Positions 18,265 through 28,222 of a DNA stretch of 64,000 bases are shown here, in pieces. The position numbers and the translations under genes were made by a program. The notes below the pieces were generated by a model. That model had not been told where the DNA came from. It made no database searches and was given only the letters and a program-made list of their open reading frames with translations. Position 1 is the first letter of the stretch, and every line of letters begins with the position of its first letter. The DNA is from Xanthomonas indica (GTDB lineage: Bacteria > Pseudomonadota > Gammaproteobacteria > Xanthomonadales > Xanthomonadaceae), in the NCBI RefSeq assembly GCF_040529045.1, contig NZ_CP131914.1, positions 666,501 through 730,500 of the forward strand, in the 5' to 3' direction.

Positions 18265-20160
18265 ATGGCGCAACCATCGCAACATCAGCTCGGCCTGGCG
18301 CGCCGCGCCTTCTTCGAACGCGGCGGCGCGCCGGTCGGGCAGGTGCCCGACACCATCCTGCAGTCGTGGCAGCGCTGCCAGCGCCTGGGCCTGGCCGCGG
18401 ATGCCAAGCCGGCAATCGAGCCGCTGGAGGCCTCGCGCCTGCGCGCCCTGCGCGAGGCGCACGAGCGCCTGTGGCGGCTGGCCCGCGCCGAGCTGGAAGG
18501 CCTGGCCGGCGACGCCGCGGCCACCGGCAGCATCGTGCTGCTCACCGACGAGGCCGGCTGGATCCTCGACGCCGAAGGCAGCCCGCGCTTCCTCGACAAG
18601 GCGGGCAGGGTGGCGCTGATGCCGGGCGCGTGCTGGAGCGAAACCCAGGTCGGCACCAATGCCATCGGCACCGCCATCGTCGAAAGCCGCTCGGTGGAAG
18701 TGCGCGGCGGCGAGCACTACTTCGCCCCGCATCAGATCCTCAGTTGCGCGGCGGTGCCGATCTTCGATCCCTACGGCGGCCTGGCCGGCGTGCTCGACAT
18801 CTCCGGCGACGCCAGCGTGCAGCACATGCATGCGTTGGCGCTGGCGCGGATGGCGGTGGCGAACATCGAGCACCGCTACTTCGACGACGGCATTCCCGGC
18901 TGCGAACTGCTGCGCGTGCACCACGACCCGGCGCTGCTCGGCACCGCGCGCGAGGCGCTGCTGGCGTTCCGCAACGGCCGCCTGGTGGCGGCCAACCAGG
19001 CCGGGTTGCGGCTGTTCGGACTGGAACGCCACGAACTCGGGCGCGCGCCCTACGAGGCACTGTTCGAGGAACCGCTGTCGCGGCTGCGCCAGCAGGGCAG
19101 CGTGTTCGACCTGCAGGGGCGCGCACTGCACGGACGCATCGACAGCCCGGCCGACGACCGTCCGCGGCGGCGCCCGCAGCAGGCGCCGATCACCGTGACC
19201 ACGTCGTCGCGGCCTTCGGCGGCGGCCGCGTCTGACGCGCCGCTGTTCGATGCCGCGCAGGAGCTGGCGCTGGAACGCGCGCGGCGCGTGCTCGACGCGC
19301 AGCTGCCGGTGCTGGTGCAGGGCGAGACCGGCACCGGCAAGGAAGTGTTCGCGCGCGAACTGCACCGGCGCAGCGCGCGCGCCGGGCGCCCGTTCGTGGC
19401 GGTCAACTGCGCGGCGCTGCCGGAAGGGCTGATCGAAGCGGAACTGTTCGGCTACGAGGACGGTGCCTTCACCGGCGCGCGCAAGCACGGCAGCCCGGGC
19501 CTGCTGCGCCAGGCCGATGGCGGCGTGCTGTTCCTGGACGAGATCGGCGACATGCCGCTGGCCCTGCAGCCGCGGCTGCTGCGCGTGCTGCAGGAACGCG
19601 AGCTGCTGCCGCTGGGCGGCGGCAAGCCGGTGAAGCTGGATTTCGCGCTGATCTGCGCCACCCACCGCGACCTGGACGCGGCGATGGCCGAACAGCGCTT
19701 CCGCCCCGACCTGTACTACCGCATCGCCCATCACTGCGTGCAGGTGCCGGCGCTGCGCGCGCATCCGGACCGGCGGACGCTGGTCGCCGACCTGTGGACA
19801 CGGCTGGGGCAGGGCAGGCGCCTGACCGAGGCGGCCCTGGCGACGCTCAGCGTCTATGCGTGGCCGGGCAACCTGCGCCAACTGGTGGCGTGCCTGCGCA
19901 CGCTGGTGGCGTTGAGCGAGGCGGACGCGCTGGTCGATACCGACGCCTTGCCGGCTTACCTGCCCGGCCTCCGCGCGGCGGAGCAGGGCGGCCACGGCGG
20001 CACCGCGATGCCATTGCCCGACGCCGACCTGGACAGCCTGGCGCTCGGCGCCATGCGCCAGGCACTGGATGCCTGCCAAGGCAATGTGTCGCAGGCCGCA
20101 CGCCGGCTGGGCATCAGCCGCAGCACGCTGTACCGGCGGCTGCAGTTGGGGACGCACTGA
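18265..20160 (+). CDS. acoR: AcoR-like sigma-54-dependent transcriptional activator
   Basis: The 631-residue product has an N-terminal GAF-like sensor region (about 60-200, with GACWSETQVGTNAIGTAIV typical of AcoR-type proteins), a PAS-like stretch (LLAFRNGRLVAANQAGLRLFG), then an AAA+ domain with Walker A GETGTGKE, the sigma-54 contact motif GAFTGA, and Walker B GGVLFLDEIGD. A Fis-type helix-turn-helix ends it (GNVSQAARRLGISRSTLYRRL). It faces the aldehyde/alcohol dehydrogenase operon, which has a sigma-54 promoter, so it should activate that operon in response to a small metabolite, probably acetaldehyde or a similar compound (inferred). ATG 18265 has GGAG upstream; longer starts lack support. 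Confidence 0.9.
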   Translation: MAQPSQHQLGLARRAFFERGGAPVGQVPDTILQSWQRCQRLGLAADAKPAIEPLEASRLRALREAHERLWRLARAELEGLAGDAAATGSIVLLTDEAGWILDAEGSPRFLDKAGRVALMPGACWSETQVGTNAIGTAIVESRSVEVRGGEHYFAPHQILSCAAVPIFDPYGGLAGVLDISGDASVQHMHALALARMAVANIEHRYFDDGIPGCELLRVHHDPALLGTAREALLAFRNGRLVAANQAGLRLFGLERHELGRAPYEALFEEPLSRLRQQGSVFDLQGRALHGRIDSPADDRPRRRPQQAPITVTTSSRPSAAAASDAPLFDAAQELALERARRVLDAQLPVLVQGETGTGKEVFARELHRRSARAGRPFVAVNCAALPEGLIEAELFGYEDGAFTGARKHGSPGLLRQADGGVLFLDEIGDMPLALQPRLLRVLQERELLPLGGGKPVKLDFALICATHRDLDAAMAEQRFRPDLYYRIAHHCVQVPALRAHPDRRTLVADLWTRLGQGRRLTEAALATLSVYAWPGNLRQLVACLRTLVALSEADALVDTDALPAYLPGLRAAEQGGHGGTAMPLPDADLDSLALGAMRQALDACQGNVSQAARRLGISRSTLYRRLQLGTH

Positions 20161-20316
20161 ACCAGGGTGTCGCGACGCTGCCGGCAACACTGCACAAGAT
20201 CATCGAGCTCGCCTGTAGTGATCGCCAATCGCCAGCAGCGACGTGACGAGCATGCGTGTGAGGCGGCTACGTCCCAGCGTCTGTCTGCGCTGCTGCGCCT
20301 GTGCCGACAGGACCGC

Positions 20317-20652
20317 TCAGGGAAGGAGGCGCACACGCTTCACGAACCGCAACCGCTCGTCCGGGCTCGGACCGGCAATGCGGTCGCCGTTGGCTTCGGT
20401 GGCGTACTCCAACGCCACCTGCCTGCCCTTGAGTGCCTTCTTCAACACCGACACCTCGCTTTCTGCCTCGACGACAAACCAGTCGCCACACTGCATCGTG
20501 CAATACGCCTCCACCTGCCGCCCATCGGCCGCACGCACGACGATGCTCATGTCGTCGATGCCTCCGCCCTCGACCAGCGTGCCGGTGACGGACGCGGCCA
20601 GCGCGGTGATCGGCGTGAGGGCGAGCAGGGCGAGCAGCCATCTGGTTTTCAT
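20317..20652 (-). CDS. Small exported protein of unknown function
   Basis: The 111-residue product starts with a clear signal peptide (MKTRWLLALLALTPITALAA). The mature part has two cysteines close together (YCTMQCGDWFVVE) and is charged at the C-terminus. It is predicted periplasmic, perhaps with a disulfide. It sits downstream of the second TonB receptor on the same strand, with 74 bp between. No family is recognised. Confidence 0.7.
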   Translation of the reverse strand: MKTRWLLALLALTPITALAASVTGTLVEGGGIDDMSIVVRAADGRQVEAYCTMQCGDWFVVEAESEVSVLKKALKGRQVALEYATEANGDRIAGPSPDERLRFVKRVRLLP

Positions 20653-20726
20653 CAGCGTCTCCAAACGCGTGCGAGGGTGGCCCCGTACTGACGGTGCCCG
20701 CGCAATGCTGCACGTCGACGACCCAC

Positions 20727-22853
20727 TCAGGGCATGAAATCCCACTGCAACCCGACCGTATAGCCGCGATCCGGACCCGGTTCGTAGTAACGGCCATTGC
20801 CGTCGTTGACGATGACCGAACCGATGTAGCGGCGATCGAACGCGTTGTCGATGCGCGCGAAGGTCCGCAGGGTGCCGTGCGCGGTGGTCCAGCGCCGCGC
20901 CGCTTCCAGATTGAGCACGGCGTAGCCGGGCGCGGCCTCGCTGGCCAGGTCGTTGACCACGGTGTCGCCGGCGGCCACGCCCTCCACCGCGAACTGCCAG
21001 GCGTGCGGCTGCCATTGCCAGCGCGCGAACAGTTGCTGGCGCGGCACGCCGGGCAGGCGCGTGCCGGCGGCCACCACCGCGGTGGGCGTGGCGCAGCCGC
21101 TGCTGGCGCAAGTCAGGTAGGCCTGGCGCACCGTCGCCTGCAGCCAGGTGTAGGCCAGCTGCAGTTGCGCGCTGTCGCCCAGCGGCAGGGTCAGGCTGGT
21201 CTCGGCGCCCTGGCGGCGGGTGCGGCCGATGTTGCGGTAGGTGCTGCGGCCGTTGGTGTTGCTGGCCACCGCCAGCTCGTCGTCGGTGGTGGCGCGGAAC
21301 AGCGCTGCGTCCCAGCTGGCGCCGGCGGCGTTGCGCCACTTCGCGCCCAGTTCCAGGTTCTGGCTGCGCGCGGCGGCCAGGTCCAAGGCCAGGCCGGCGC
21401 CGCCGTCGCGGCGGTAGCCCAGCTCGTTGAAGGTCGGGGTCTCGAACCCGCGCCCGGCCGAGGCGTAGAGCCGCAGATCGTCGCTGACGCGGAACACCAG
21501 CCCGGCCACCGGCGTGGTCGCGGCATAGTCGGTGCGGCCGCTGTCGTCGGGGTTGCGGCCGACGATGTAGGCGTCGTCCGAGCGGAACCGCACCTGGCTG
21601 TGACGCAGGCCGGCCAGCAGCGACCAGCGCTCGGCGAACTGCCACCAGGCCTGGGCGAACTGGTCCACGTTCTCCACTCGGTCCTGCTGGTCGCGGCGCA
21701 GCCGGCCCTTCACCCCCAGCGTACTGCCGACGAAGTTCTCGTAGCCGGTGCGGTGCTGTTGCTGGCGATCGGCATTGGCACCGACGGTGAACTGGAACGG
21801 GCGGCCGCCCAGTTCGCCCTGCCAGGCCCAGCGCGCGTCGAGGCCGCCGTAGTCGCCATCCAGGTCGATCACGCCGCCGGCGTTGAGCGGGTTGCTCTGC
21901 GCACTCACCGGCACCGACAGGTACTGCTCCACGTCGCGGCGCCCGGCGTAGCCCATCAGCCGCCAGGTCTGCTGGTCCACCTGCTGGGTGAAGATGGCGC
22001 CGGCCTGCACCTGGCGGGTGGACTTGCGGGTGTCGTACTGGCTGGCCACGGCGGTGGCCTGGCGCGGGTCGGCGGCGACCTGGGCGCGGTTCAGGCCCAG
22101 CGGATCCTGCGCATCGGGCGCCTCCAGCGCGTTGAGCAGCAGGTCCAGGCGCCGCCCCGGCGCCAGGTCGATGCCGATCTTGGCGTTGAAGGTGGTGCGC
22201 TGCGCGTGGCTGTGGTCGCGGTAGCCGTCGGTGCTGAAATGGGTGGCGGCCAGGTTGTAGTGGACGTCGCCCTGCTGGCCCAGCGCCTGCGCGCTGAGGG
22301 CGGCGGTGCCGTGGCTGCCGATCGCGCTGCGCAGCCGCCACGGATCGTCCGGCTGGCCATCGGCGCTCCACAGCTGCACCACGCCGCCGGAGGAATTGCC
22401 GTACAGCGCCGAGAACGGCCCGCGCAGCACCTCGACCCGCTCGCTGCCGAACAGGTTGAAGTTGGACAGCTGGCCCTGGCCATCCGGCATCGTCGCCGGG
22501 ATGCCATCGAGCAGCAGGCGCACGCCGCGCACGCCGAACGCCGAGCGCGCGCCGAAGCCGCGAATCGACAACTGGGTATCCTGCGCATAGTTCTGGCGGT
22601 CGCGCGCGAGCAGGCCGGGCACCCCGGCCAGGGCCTCGGAGGCCTGCACGCCGAGGCGGTCGCTGTCGCCCAGGCCGGTGGTGGTCAGCGACGCCGGCAG
22701 GTCGAAATCGGCCACGCCGCCGACGCGGGCGGCCTGGACCTGCAACGCCGGCAGGGTGGTGGCGGGATCCGCGCCGGGGGCGGCGCGGACAAGGGAGGAC
22801 AGCGCCAAGGCGCAGGCCCCGCAGAGCAGGGCAGAGGGCAGGGGAACGGACAT
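20727..22853 (-). CDS. TonB-dependent outer-membrane receptor (siderophore/metal type)
   Basis: The 708-residue product has a signal peptide to about residue 25, a plug domain (EALAGVPGLLARDR, TQLSIRGFGARSAFGVRGVRL, VEVLRGPFSALYGNSSGGVV), and a beta-barrel ending in the aromatic LQWDFMP. At about 700 residues, with the SIRGFGARS plug motif, it resembles siderophore or metal-chelate receptors such as FecA/PfeA-like proteins more than the long oligosaccharide receptors. Substrate is unknown. It is divergent from tyrB; no clear Fur box was identified in the 129-bp gap. Confidence 0.9.
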   Translation of the reverse strand: MSVPLPSALLCGACALALSSLVRAAPGADPATTLPALQVQAARVGGVADFDLPASLTTTGLGDSDRLGVQASEALAGVPGLLARDRQNYAQDTQLSIRGFGARSAFGVRGVRLLLDGIPATMPDGQGQLSNFNLFGSERVEVLRGPFSALYGNSSGGVVQLWSADGQPDDPWRLRSAIGSHGTAALSAQALGQQGDVHYNLAATHFSTDGYRDHSHAQRTTFNAKIGIDLAPGRRLDLLLNALEAPDAQDPLGLNRAQVAADPRQATAVASQYDTRKSTRQVQAGAIFTQQVDQQTWRLMGYAGRRDVEQYLSVPVSAQSNPLNAGGVIDLDGDYGGLDARWAWQGELGGRPFQFTVGANADRQQQHRTGYENFVGSTLGVKGRLRRDQQDRVENVDQFAQAWWQFAERWSLLAGLRHSQVRFRSDDAYIVGRNPDDSGRTDYAATTPVAGLVFRVSDDLRLYASAGRGFETPTFNELGYRRDGGAGLALDLAAARSQNLELGAKWRNAAGASWDAALFRATTDDELAVASNTNGRSTYRNIGRTRRQGAETSLTLPLGDSAQLQLAYTWLQATVRQAYLTCASSGCATPTAVVAAGTRLPGVPRQQLFARWQWQPHAWQFAVEGVAAGDTVVNDLASEAAPGYAVLNLEAARRWTTAHGTLRTFARIDNAFDRRYIGSVIVNDGNGRYYEPGPDRGYTVGLQWDFMP

Positions 22854-22982
22854 GCGCCATCATCGCCCATGTGCCCCCGGGCCGCACCCGCCAAGCGCGG
22901 CAGCGTTTGTTAGGATGAGGTGTTTGACCGCGCCGGCTCCGGTCCTTCCGGCCCCCACCTCCGCCACCGAACGAGTACCGCC

Positions 22983-24185
22983 GTGTCCTTCTTTGCAAAC
23001 GTGGAACAGGTCCCAGGCGACCCGATCCTGGGCCTGACCGAGGCCTACAACGCCGACTCCCGCCCGACCAAGGTCAACCTGGGCGTGGGCATCTACTACG
23101 ACGAAAACGGCCGCATCCCGCTGCTGCGCGCCGTGCAGCAGATCGAACAGCAACTGGCGCAGGAGGCCAAGCCGCGCGGCTACCTGCCGATCGACGGCCT
23201 GCCCGCCTACGACCTGGCCACGCAGAAGCTGCTGTTCGGCGCCGAGTCGCCGCTGCTGGCCGCCGGCCGCGTCGCCACCTCGCAGACCGTCGGCGGCAGC
23301 GGTGCGCTGCGCGTGGGCGCGGACCTGCTGAAGAAGCTGCTGTCCACCTCGACCATCGCCATCAGCAACCCGAGCTGGGAGAACCACCGCGCGGTGTTCA
23401 CCGCCGCCGGCTTCGACGTGGTCGACTACACCTATTTCGATCCGGCCAGCCACGGCCTGAACTTCGACGGCATGCTCGCCGACCTGCGCGCGCTCGCGCC
23501 CGGCAGCGTGGTGCTGCTGCACGCCTGCTGCCACAACCCCACCGGCGCCGACCTGAGCCAGGCGCAGTGGCGCACCGTGGCCGAGTTGCTGAAGGAACGC
23601 AACCTGTTCCCGTTCGTGGACATCGCCTACCAGGGCTTCGACAAGGGCATCGACGCCGACGCCTACGCGGTGCGCCTGCTGGCCGAGGTCGGCATCGACA
23701 ACTACGTGGTCGCCAGTTCCTACTCCAAGTCGTTCTCGCTGTACGGCGAGCGCGTCGGCGCGCTGTCGGTGGTCTCGGCCAACGCCGCCGAGAGCAAGGC
23801 GGTGCAGTCGCAGGTCAAGCGCATCATCCGCACCATCTACTCCAGCCCGTCCACGCACGGCGCCGCGCTGGTCGCCGGGGTGCTCAACAGCCCGGAACTG
23901 CGCACGATGTGGGAGCAGGAACTGACCGAGATGCGCGAGCGCATCCACGCCCTGCGCGCCGGCATGGTGCAGAAGTTGGCCGCCCTGGGCGCGCCGGAGT
24001 TCGGCTTCATCCAGCAGCAGGCCGGCATGTTCTCCTACTCGGGCTTGAGCAAGGCGCAGGTGGACCGGCTGCGCGAGGAGTTCGGCATCTACGCGGTCGG
24101 CACCGGCCGCATCTGCGTGGCCGCGCTGAGCCAGAAGAACCTGGACTACGTGACCCAGGCCGTGGCGACCGTGCACAAGGGCTGA
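22983..24185 (+). CDS. tyrB: Aromatic amino acid aminotransferase
   Basis: The 400-residue product is a class I aminotransferase of the AspC/TyrB group. It begins SFFANVEQVPGDPILGLTEAY, has PLP contact residues in HNPTGADLSQAQW and DIAYQGFDKG, and the Schiff-base lysine in SSYSKSFSLYGERVGAL near residue 250. It transfers amino groups between aromatic amino acids or aspartate and 2-oxoglutarate. GTG at 22983 is chosen since it gives the usual length and N-terminus; there is a weak ribosome site. A strong terminator follows. Confidence 0.92.
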   Translation: MSFFANVEQVPGDPILGLTEAYNADSRPTKVNLGVGIYYDENGRIPLLRAVQQIEQQLAQEAKPRGYLPIDGLPAYDLATQKLLFGAESPLLAAGRVATSQTVGGSGALRVGADLLKKLLSTSTIAISNPSWENHRAVFTAAGFDVVDYTYFDPASHGLNFDGMLADLRALAPGSVVLLHACCHNPTGADLSQAQWRTVAELLKERNLFPFVDIAYQGFDKGIDADAYAVRLLAEVGIDNYVVASSYSKSFSLYGERVGALSVVSANAAESKAVQSQVKRIIRTIYSSPSTHGAALVAGVLNSPELRTMWEQELTEMRERIHALRAGMVQKLAALGAPEFGFIQQQAGMFSYSGLSKAQVDRLREEFGIYAVGTGRICVAALSQKNLDYVTQAVATVHKG

Positions 24186-24241
24186 GTGCCGCCGGCGAGG
24201 CCGCCGCCTGGCGGCCTGATGCAGTCCGGCCAGGACATCGC

Positions 24242-24272
24242 ACCGGGAGCGCGCAAGCCTCCCGGTTTTTTT
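24242..24272 (+). terminator. Rho-independent terminator of tyrB
   Basis: ACCGGGAG and CTCCCGGT pair across a 9-base loop, followed by seven T residues, 57 bp after the stop codon. Confidence 0.88.
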
Positions 24273-24394
24273 ATGCCCGCCGCCAACGCCGGCGCGCCTG
24301 GGGCGGGATCGCGCAGGCGGCGCTGTGCCGTGTGGCGCGATCGATCGGGTCGCCGCACGGCATCCTGTGCCACCTGCGCAGGCGCCAGCGCAGG

Positions 24395-25882
24395 TCACGC
24401 CGCATGCCGTTGGAAATGGCCGATCAGCGCCGCGAGGTCCGGGGTTGCCACCCGTGCGGCGACGTAGCCGTCCGGACGCACCAACAGCCACTCGCCCGGG
24501 TATGGTGCGTAGGCGTCGGCGAAGTGGCCGTGCACATCGCGCAGATCCCCGGCCGGACCGATGATGTGCACGTGCAGTCCGCGGCACCCGGGGGCGAGGG
24601 CCCGATCGGCGGCGTAGCCGAGCAGGGTCCAGTGGGTGCCGCGCAAGACCTCGAACAGCCGCAGCGGCTGCCCGCCCGCACCGCGCAGCGGCGCATCCGG
24701 CGCCCGGTCGCCCGGCTGTAGTATCCGGCGCTCGCCCGCGTCGGCCTGCAGCGACAGCGACGAGGCCCGGTACTGCAGGTCGAGCTGCTGCACCTCGCGA
24801 CCGCGCCGCTGGTCGCCGTGGCGGGCGCGATCGAGCAGCCGCGTGGACAGGCCCAGCATCGCGGCGGCGATCGGCCGCCGCTCTTCCTCGTAGGTATCGA
24901 GCAGGGCGGCGGGCGCGCCGCGCAGCACCGCGGCCAGCTTCCAGCCCAGGTTGTACGCATCCTGGGCGCTGGTGTTCAGCCCCTGGCCGCCGGTCGGCGG
25001 ATGGATGTGCGCCGCATCGCCGACCAGGAACACGCGCCCGGCGCGGTAGCGATCGGCCAAGCGCGCGCTCATCTGATAAGCCGATGCCCAACAGACGCGG
25101 TCGATCACCAGGTCGTCGCGGCCGGTACGCGCGCGCAGCATGGCCGCCAGGCCCGCGACCGACAGGTCCACCTCGCCGTCGCGCGGCACCGGCGCCTGCA
25201 GTTGGAACAGCGTCGTGCCCAGCAACGGGCACAGCGAAATGCGCCGCGCGTTGTCGTCCTCGTGGAACGTATGCCAGGCACCACGCGGCAGCCCGTGCAG
25301 CACGATGTCGGCGACCACGGCGCGCACGCCCAGGGTCTGGCCGGGAAAGCCGATGCCCAGCATGGGGCGCACCGCGCTGCGGCCGCCGTCGGCGCCGATC
25401 AGGTAGCGCGTAGCGATGGTCTGCTCGCCGGCCGGCGTGGCCACGCGTACGGTGACGCCCTCGGCGTCCTGCGCGAAATCGAGCAAGGCATGGCCGAACT
25501 CCACCTGGTGCCCCAGTTCCGACAGGCGCGCGCGCAGCGCCGCTTCGGTCAGGAACTGCGGCACCATCAACGGGCTGCGATAGGGTTCGGCCGGGGTGGC
25601 GGGACCGCCGTCCACCACGACCGTGTCGACCCAGCTGCCGTCGGCGCGATGGGTGCGCGACACCGGGTAGAGGCCACCGGCGGCGAACAGTCGATGGATC
25701 AGGCCCATGTCCTCGAACATCTCCTGGCTGCGTGGCTGGATCCCCTTGCCGCGGGAGCCGGGGAAGGGCTGGTCGCGCTGTTCCAGCAGCCGGAACGCGA
25801 CACCGCGGCGGGCCAGTTCGATCGCCAGGGTCAAACCGGCCGCGCCGGCACCGCAGATCACCACCTCGGGGGACATCGTCAT
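24395..25882 (-). CDS. FAD-dependent aromatic hydroxylase (PheA/TfdB/MhpA-type monooxygenase)
   Basis: The 495-residue product has the FAD fold GAGAAGLTLAIELARRG near the start, the DG motif IGADGGRSAVR, and the GD motif GRVFLVGDAAHIHPPTGGQG. After residue 360 it carries the thioredoxin-like C-terminal domain of phenol-hydroxylase relatives (PGDRAPDAPL). These enzymes hydroxylate aromatic rings with NAD(P)H and O2. The substrate is unknown and may be a plant phenolic or an antibiotic. ATG 25882 has GGAG 9 bases upstream; an ATG at 25897 is an alternative. It is divergent from a MarR regulator with a palindromic operator between. Confidence 0.88.
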   Translation of the reverse strand: MTMSPEVVICGAGAAGLTLAIELARRGVAFRLLEQRDQPFPGSRGKGIQPRSQEMFEDMGLIHRLFAAGGLYPVSRTHRADGSWVDTVVVDGGPATPAEPYRSPLMVPQFLTEAALRARLSELGHQVEFGHALLDFAQDAEGVTVRVATPAGEQTIATRYLIGADGGRSAVRPMLGIGFPGQTLGVRAVVADIVLHGLPRGAWHTFHEDDNARRISLCPLLGTTLFQLQAPVPRDGEVDLSVAGLAAMLRARTGRDDLVIDRVCWASAYQMSARLADRYRAGRVFLVGDAAHIHPPTGGQGLNTSAQDAYNLGWKLAAVLRGAPAALLDTYEEERRPIAAAMLGLSTRLLDRARHGDQRRGREVQQLDLQYRASSLSLQADAGERRILQPGDRAPDAPLRGAGGQPLRLFEVLRGTHWTLLGYAADRALAPGCRGLHVHIIGPAGDLRDVHGHFADAYAPYPGEWLLVRPDGYVAARVATPDLAALIGHFQRHAA

Positions 25883-25901
25883 CGCTGCAGGCTCCATAAA
25901 T

Positions 25902-25914
25902 GTGCAAAATGCAC
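25902..25914. promoter_or_regulatory. MarR-type operator
   Basis: GTGCAAAATGCAC, a perfect GTGCA/TGCAC palindrome with an AAA centre, lies 20 bp from the monooxygenase start and 18 bp from the marR start. A dimeric MarR protein could control both genes from this one site. Confidence 0.65.
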
Positions 25915-25932
25915 TTAACTGGAGAGGACGAT

Positions 25933-26418
25933 ATGCCTGCCGATAAGAGAGTGCAAGATACACATATATCGCCCGAACTGAAGTCGCTGCACCTGTCCAT
26001 GGTCAGCATCGCCAGCGTGATGAACCGCCCGCGCAACGACGCGCGACTGCTGGAAGAAGCCGGCCTGACCCTGGACCAGGCGCTGTTCCGCCTGCTGGTG
26101 GTGATCGAGCGATTCGGGCCGATCGGGGTGGTGGACCTGGCCGAGCGCCTGGGCCGCGACTACACGACCATCAGCCGCCAGGTCGCCAAGCTGGCGGCGA
26201 TGGAGCTGGTCGAACGCCGCGGCAACGCGCAGGACCGGCGCCTGCGCGAGGCCACCGTCACGCCCAAGGGCAAGGACATGACCGACCGTCTGGATGCGGC
26301 ACGCGAGCGCATCGGCCGGCGGATCTTCGCCTCCTGGGCGCCGCAGGACGTGACGGATCTGGTGCGGCTGATGGCGAAGTTCGCCGCTGCCCTCGAAGCC
26401 GACGAGCGCACGCCATAG
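25933..26418 (+). CDS. MarR-family transcriptional regulator
   Basis: The 161-residue product has the MarR winged helix: [37 protein letters not shown], then the wing [17 protein letters not shown]. The flanking helices form the dimer interface. It should repress the divergent FAD monooxygenase and itself through the palindrome at 25902-25914, released by a phenolic ligand (family knowledge). GGAGAGGACGAT precedes ATG 25933; an in-frame ATG at 25900 lies inside the operator and has no ribosome site. Confidence 0.9.
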   Translation: MPADKRVQDTHISPELKSLHLSMVSIASVMNRPRNDARLLEEAGLTLDQALFRLLVVIERFGPIGVVDLAERLGRDYTTISRQVAKLAAMELVERRGNAQDRRLREATVTPKGKDMTDRLDAARERIGRRIFASWAPQDVTDLVRLMAKFAAALEADERTP

Positions 26419-26537
26419 CGGCACGCGCGCGTCGGCCGCTACGCGGCGTTTCGACGCGCGTGCAGCGCGGCGCATCGAAATCCGCGGCGCAACCCGCGAC
26501 AATGGCGGTCCCCTTCTCACGCAAGGCCGCCCTGCCC

Positions 26538-27554
26538 ATGTCGCGAACCTCGCTGACCCGCTTCCTGATCGAAGAACAGCATGCCGGGCGTATCGGCCCG
26601 GAACTGCGCCAGCTCATCACGATCGTGTCCCGTGCCTGCAAGCGCATCTCCATCGCGGTCAGCAAGGGCGCGCTGGGCGGCGTGCTCGGCGATGCCGGCA
26701 CCGGCAACGTGCAGGGCGAGGCGCAGAAGAAGCTGGACGTGCTCAGCAACGACATCCTGCTCGAAGCCAACGCCTGGGGCGGCCACCTCGCCGCCTGCGC
26801 CTCGGAAGAGATGGACCACTGCCAGCCGGTGCCCGACAAGTACCCCAGCGGCGATTTCCTGCTGCTGTTCGACCCGCTGGACGGCAGCTCCAACATCGAC
26901 GTCAACGTCTCGGTCGGCACCATCTTCTCGGTGCTGCGCGCACCGCCGGGCACCGACAAGCCCGGCGACGAGCACTTCCTGCAGCCGGGCACCGCGCAGG
27001 TCGCCGCCGGCTACTGCATCTACGGCCCCAGCACGATGCTGGTGCTGACCCTGGGCCACGGCACCCACGCCTTCACCCTGGAGCGCGAGGAGGGCAGCTT
27101 CCTGCTGACCCAGGCCGACATGCGCATCCCCGAGGACACTGCCGAGTTCGCGATCAACATGTCCAACCAGCGCCATTGGGAAGCGCCGATGCAGCAGTAC
27201 GTGGCCGACCTGCTCGCCGGCAGCGAAGGCGTGCGCAGCAAGAACTTCAACATGCGCTGGATTGCCAGCATGGTCGCCGACGTGCACCGCATCCTCACCC
27301 GCGGCGGCATCTTCATCTATCCCTGGGACAAGAAGGATCCCGGCAAGGCCGGCAAGCTGCGGCTGATGTACGAAGCCAACCCGATGGGCATGCTGGTGGA
27401 GCAGGCCGGCGGCGCCGCCAGCACCGGCCGCGCGCGCATCCTCGGCCTGCAGCCGGAGCAACTGCACCAGCGCGTGCCGGTGTTCCTGGGCTCCAAGAAC
27501 GAAGTGGCCGAGGCGGTGCGGTATCACCTGGAGCACGACAGCCGCCAGGGCTGA
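26538..27554 (+). CDS. fbp: Fructose-1,6-bisphosphatase class I
   Basis: The 338-residue product matches class I FBPase: [39 protein letters not shown], the metal-binding [20 protein letters not shown] near residues 112-131, and the C-terminal [17 protein letters not shown]. It removes the 1-phosphate of fructose-1,6-bisphosphate in gluconeogenesis. ATG 26538 fits the family N-terminus ([10 protein letters not shown]). It is monocistronic, with a small hairpin 22 bp after the stop. Confidence 0.96.
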   Translation: MSRTSLTRFLIEEQHAGRIGPELRQLITIVSRACKRISIAVSKGALGGVLGDAGTGNVQGEAQKKLDVLSNDILLEANAWGGHLAACASEEMDHCQPVPDKYPSGDFLLLFDPLDGSSNIDVNVSVGTIFSVLRAPPGTDKPGDEHFLQPGTAQVAAGYCIYGPSTMLVLTLGHGTHAFTLEREEGSFLLTQADMRIPEDTAEFAINMSNQRHWEAPMQQYVADLLAGSEGVRSKNFNMRWIASMVADVHRILTRGGIFIYPWDKKDPGKAGKLRLMYEANPMGMLVEQAGGAASTGRARILGLQPEQLHQRVPVFLGSKNEVAEAVRYHLEHDSRQG

Positions 27555-27575
27555 GCGGACGGCGCGACAGTCGCG

Positions 27576-27594
27576 CGTCCAGGTCCCCTGGACG
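27576..27594 (+). terminator. Possible hairpin terminator after fbp
   Basis: CGTCCAGG and CCTGGACG pair perfectly around a TCC loop, 22 bp after the fbp stop. No T tract follows, so termination efficiency is uncertain. The rest of the gap to 27814 shows nothing recognisable. Confidence 0.4.
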
Positions 27595-27814
27595 ATGGCG
27601 GCTGTCGCCCGCACTGCCGTATAGTCGCTGCCGCAACGCCGACGCATGGCCGCGGTGGTGCAGGGGGAAGCCGCCACAGGCGGCGTATTGCGCTTCGGCG
27701 AGATCGTCCTGGAACGGCAGCCGTCGCTCCTGGGCGGTGCCTCGGCGCGATGATGTGCGCTATCGCGGTCGCAGCGCCGGTGGCGGTAAAACAACGCAAA
27801 CAGGGGAAAGTGCG

Positions 27815-28138
27815 ATGAAACGTGTCTTCGGGCTGTTGCTGCTGCTCGTCTCGGGTGTGGCCTGTGCCGACACCACGCAACAAGGGAAGATCACCCGTGT
27901 GGTGGTCGAATCCAACTACGCCTCCGTCTGGCTGGAGAACCAGCCGACCAACAACGAGTGCGCGTCCGACGGGCGCTGGGTAATCGATTTTTCCGCGGAT
28001 ACCATCGCCAAGGAGAAGTATTCGGCCATCCTCTCTGCTGCCTCTTCCAGGACCCAGGTCGTGCTGCAGTTCACGACCAGCGAGGGCTGTGGCGGCTTCG
28101 GTGCGAAGAAGATCCACTACGTCGACCTGCTGTACTGA
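27815..28138 (+). CDS. Small exported protein of unknown function
   Basis: The 107-residue product starts with a signal peptide (MKRVFGLLLLLVSGVACA) and has mature cysteines in NNECASDGRW and SEGCGGFGAKK, which could form a disulfide. AGGGGAAAG precedes the ATG at 27815. The region WLENQPTNNECASDGRWVID resembles small periplasmic hypothetical proteins found widely in gammaproteobacteria. No function is assigned. The next small gene begins 84 bp downstream. Confidence 0.75.
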   Translation: MKRVFGLLLLLVSGVACADTTQQGKITRVVVESNYASVWLENQPTNNECASDGRWVIDFSADTIAKEKYSAILSAASSRTQVVLQFTTSEGCGGFGAKKIHYVDLLY

Positions 28139-28222
28139 TCGCACACGCACGCCGCCCCCTGGCCGGGGGCGCAGCGATGCGGCAGGATGCAGGCAGCGAC
28201 CAAGACGAACAAGGAGGTTCCG

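Noticed and set aside
20694-22913. A 739-codon plus-strand frame opposite the second TonB receptor
   Set aside because: Antisense shadow with no motifs; the minus-strand receptor is clear.
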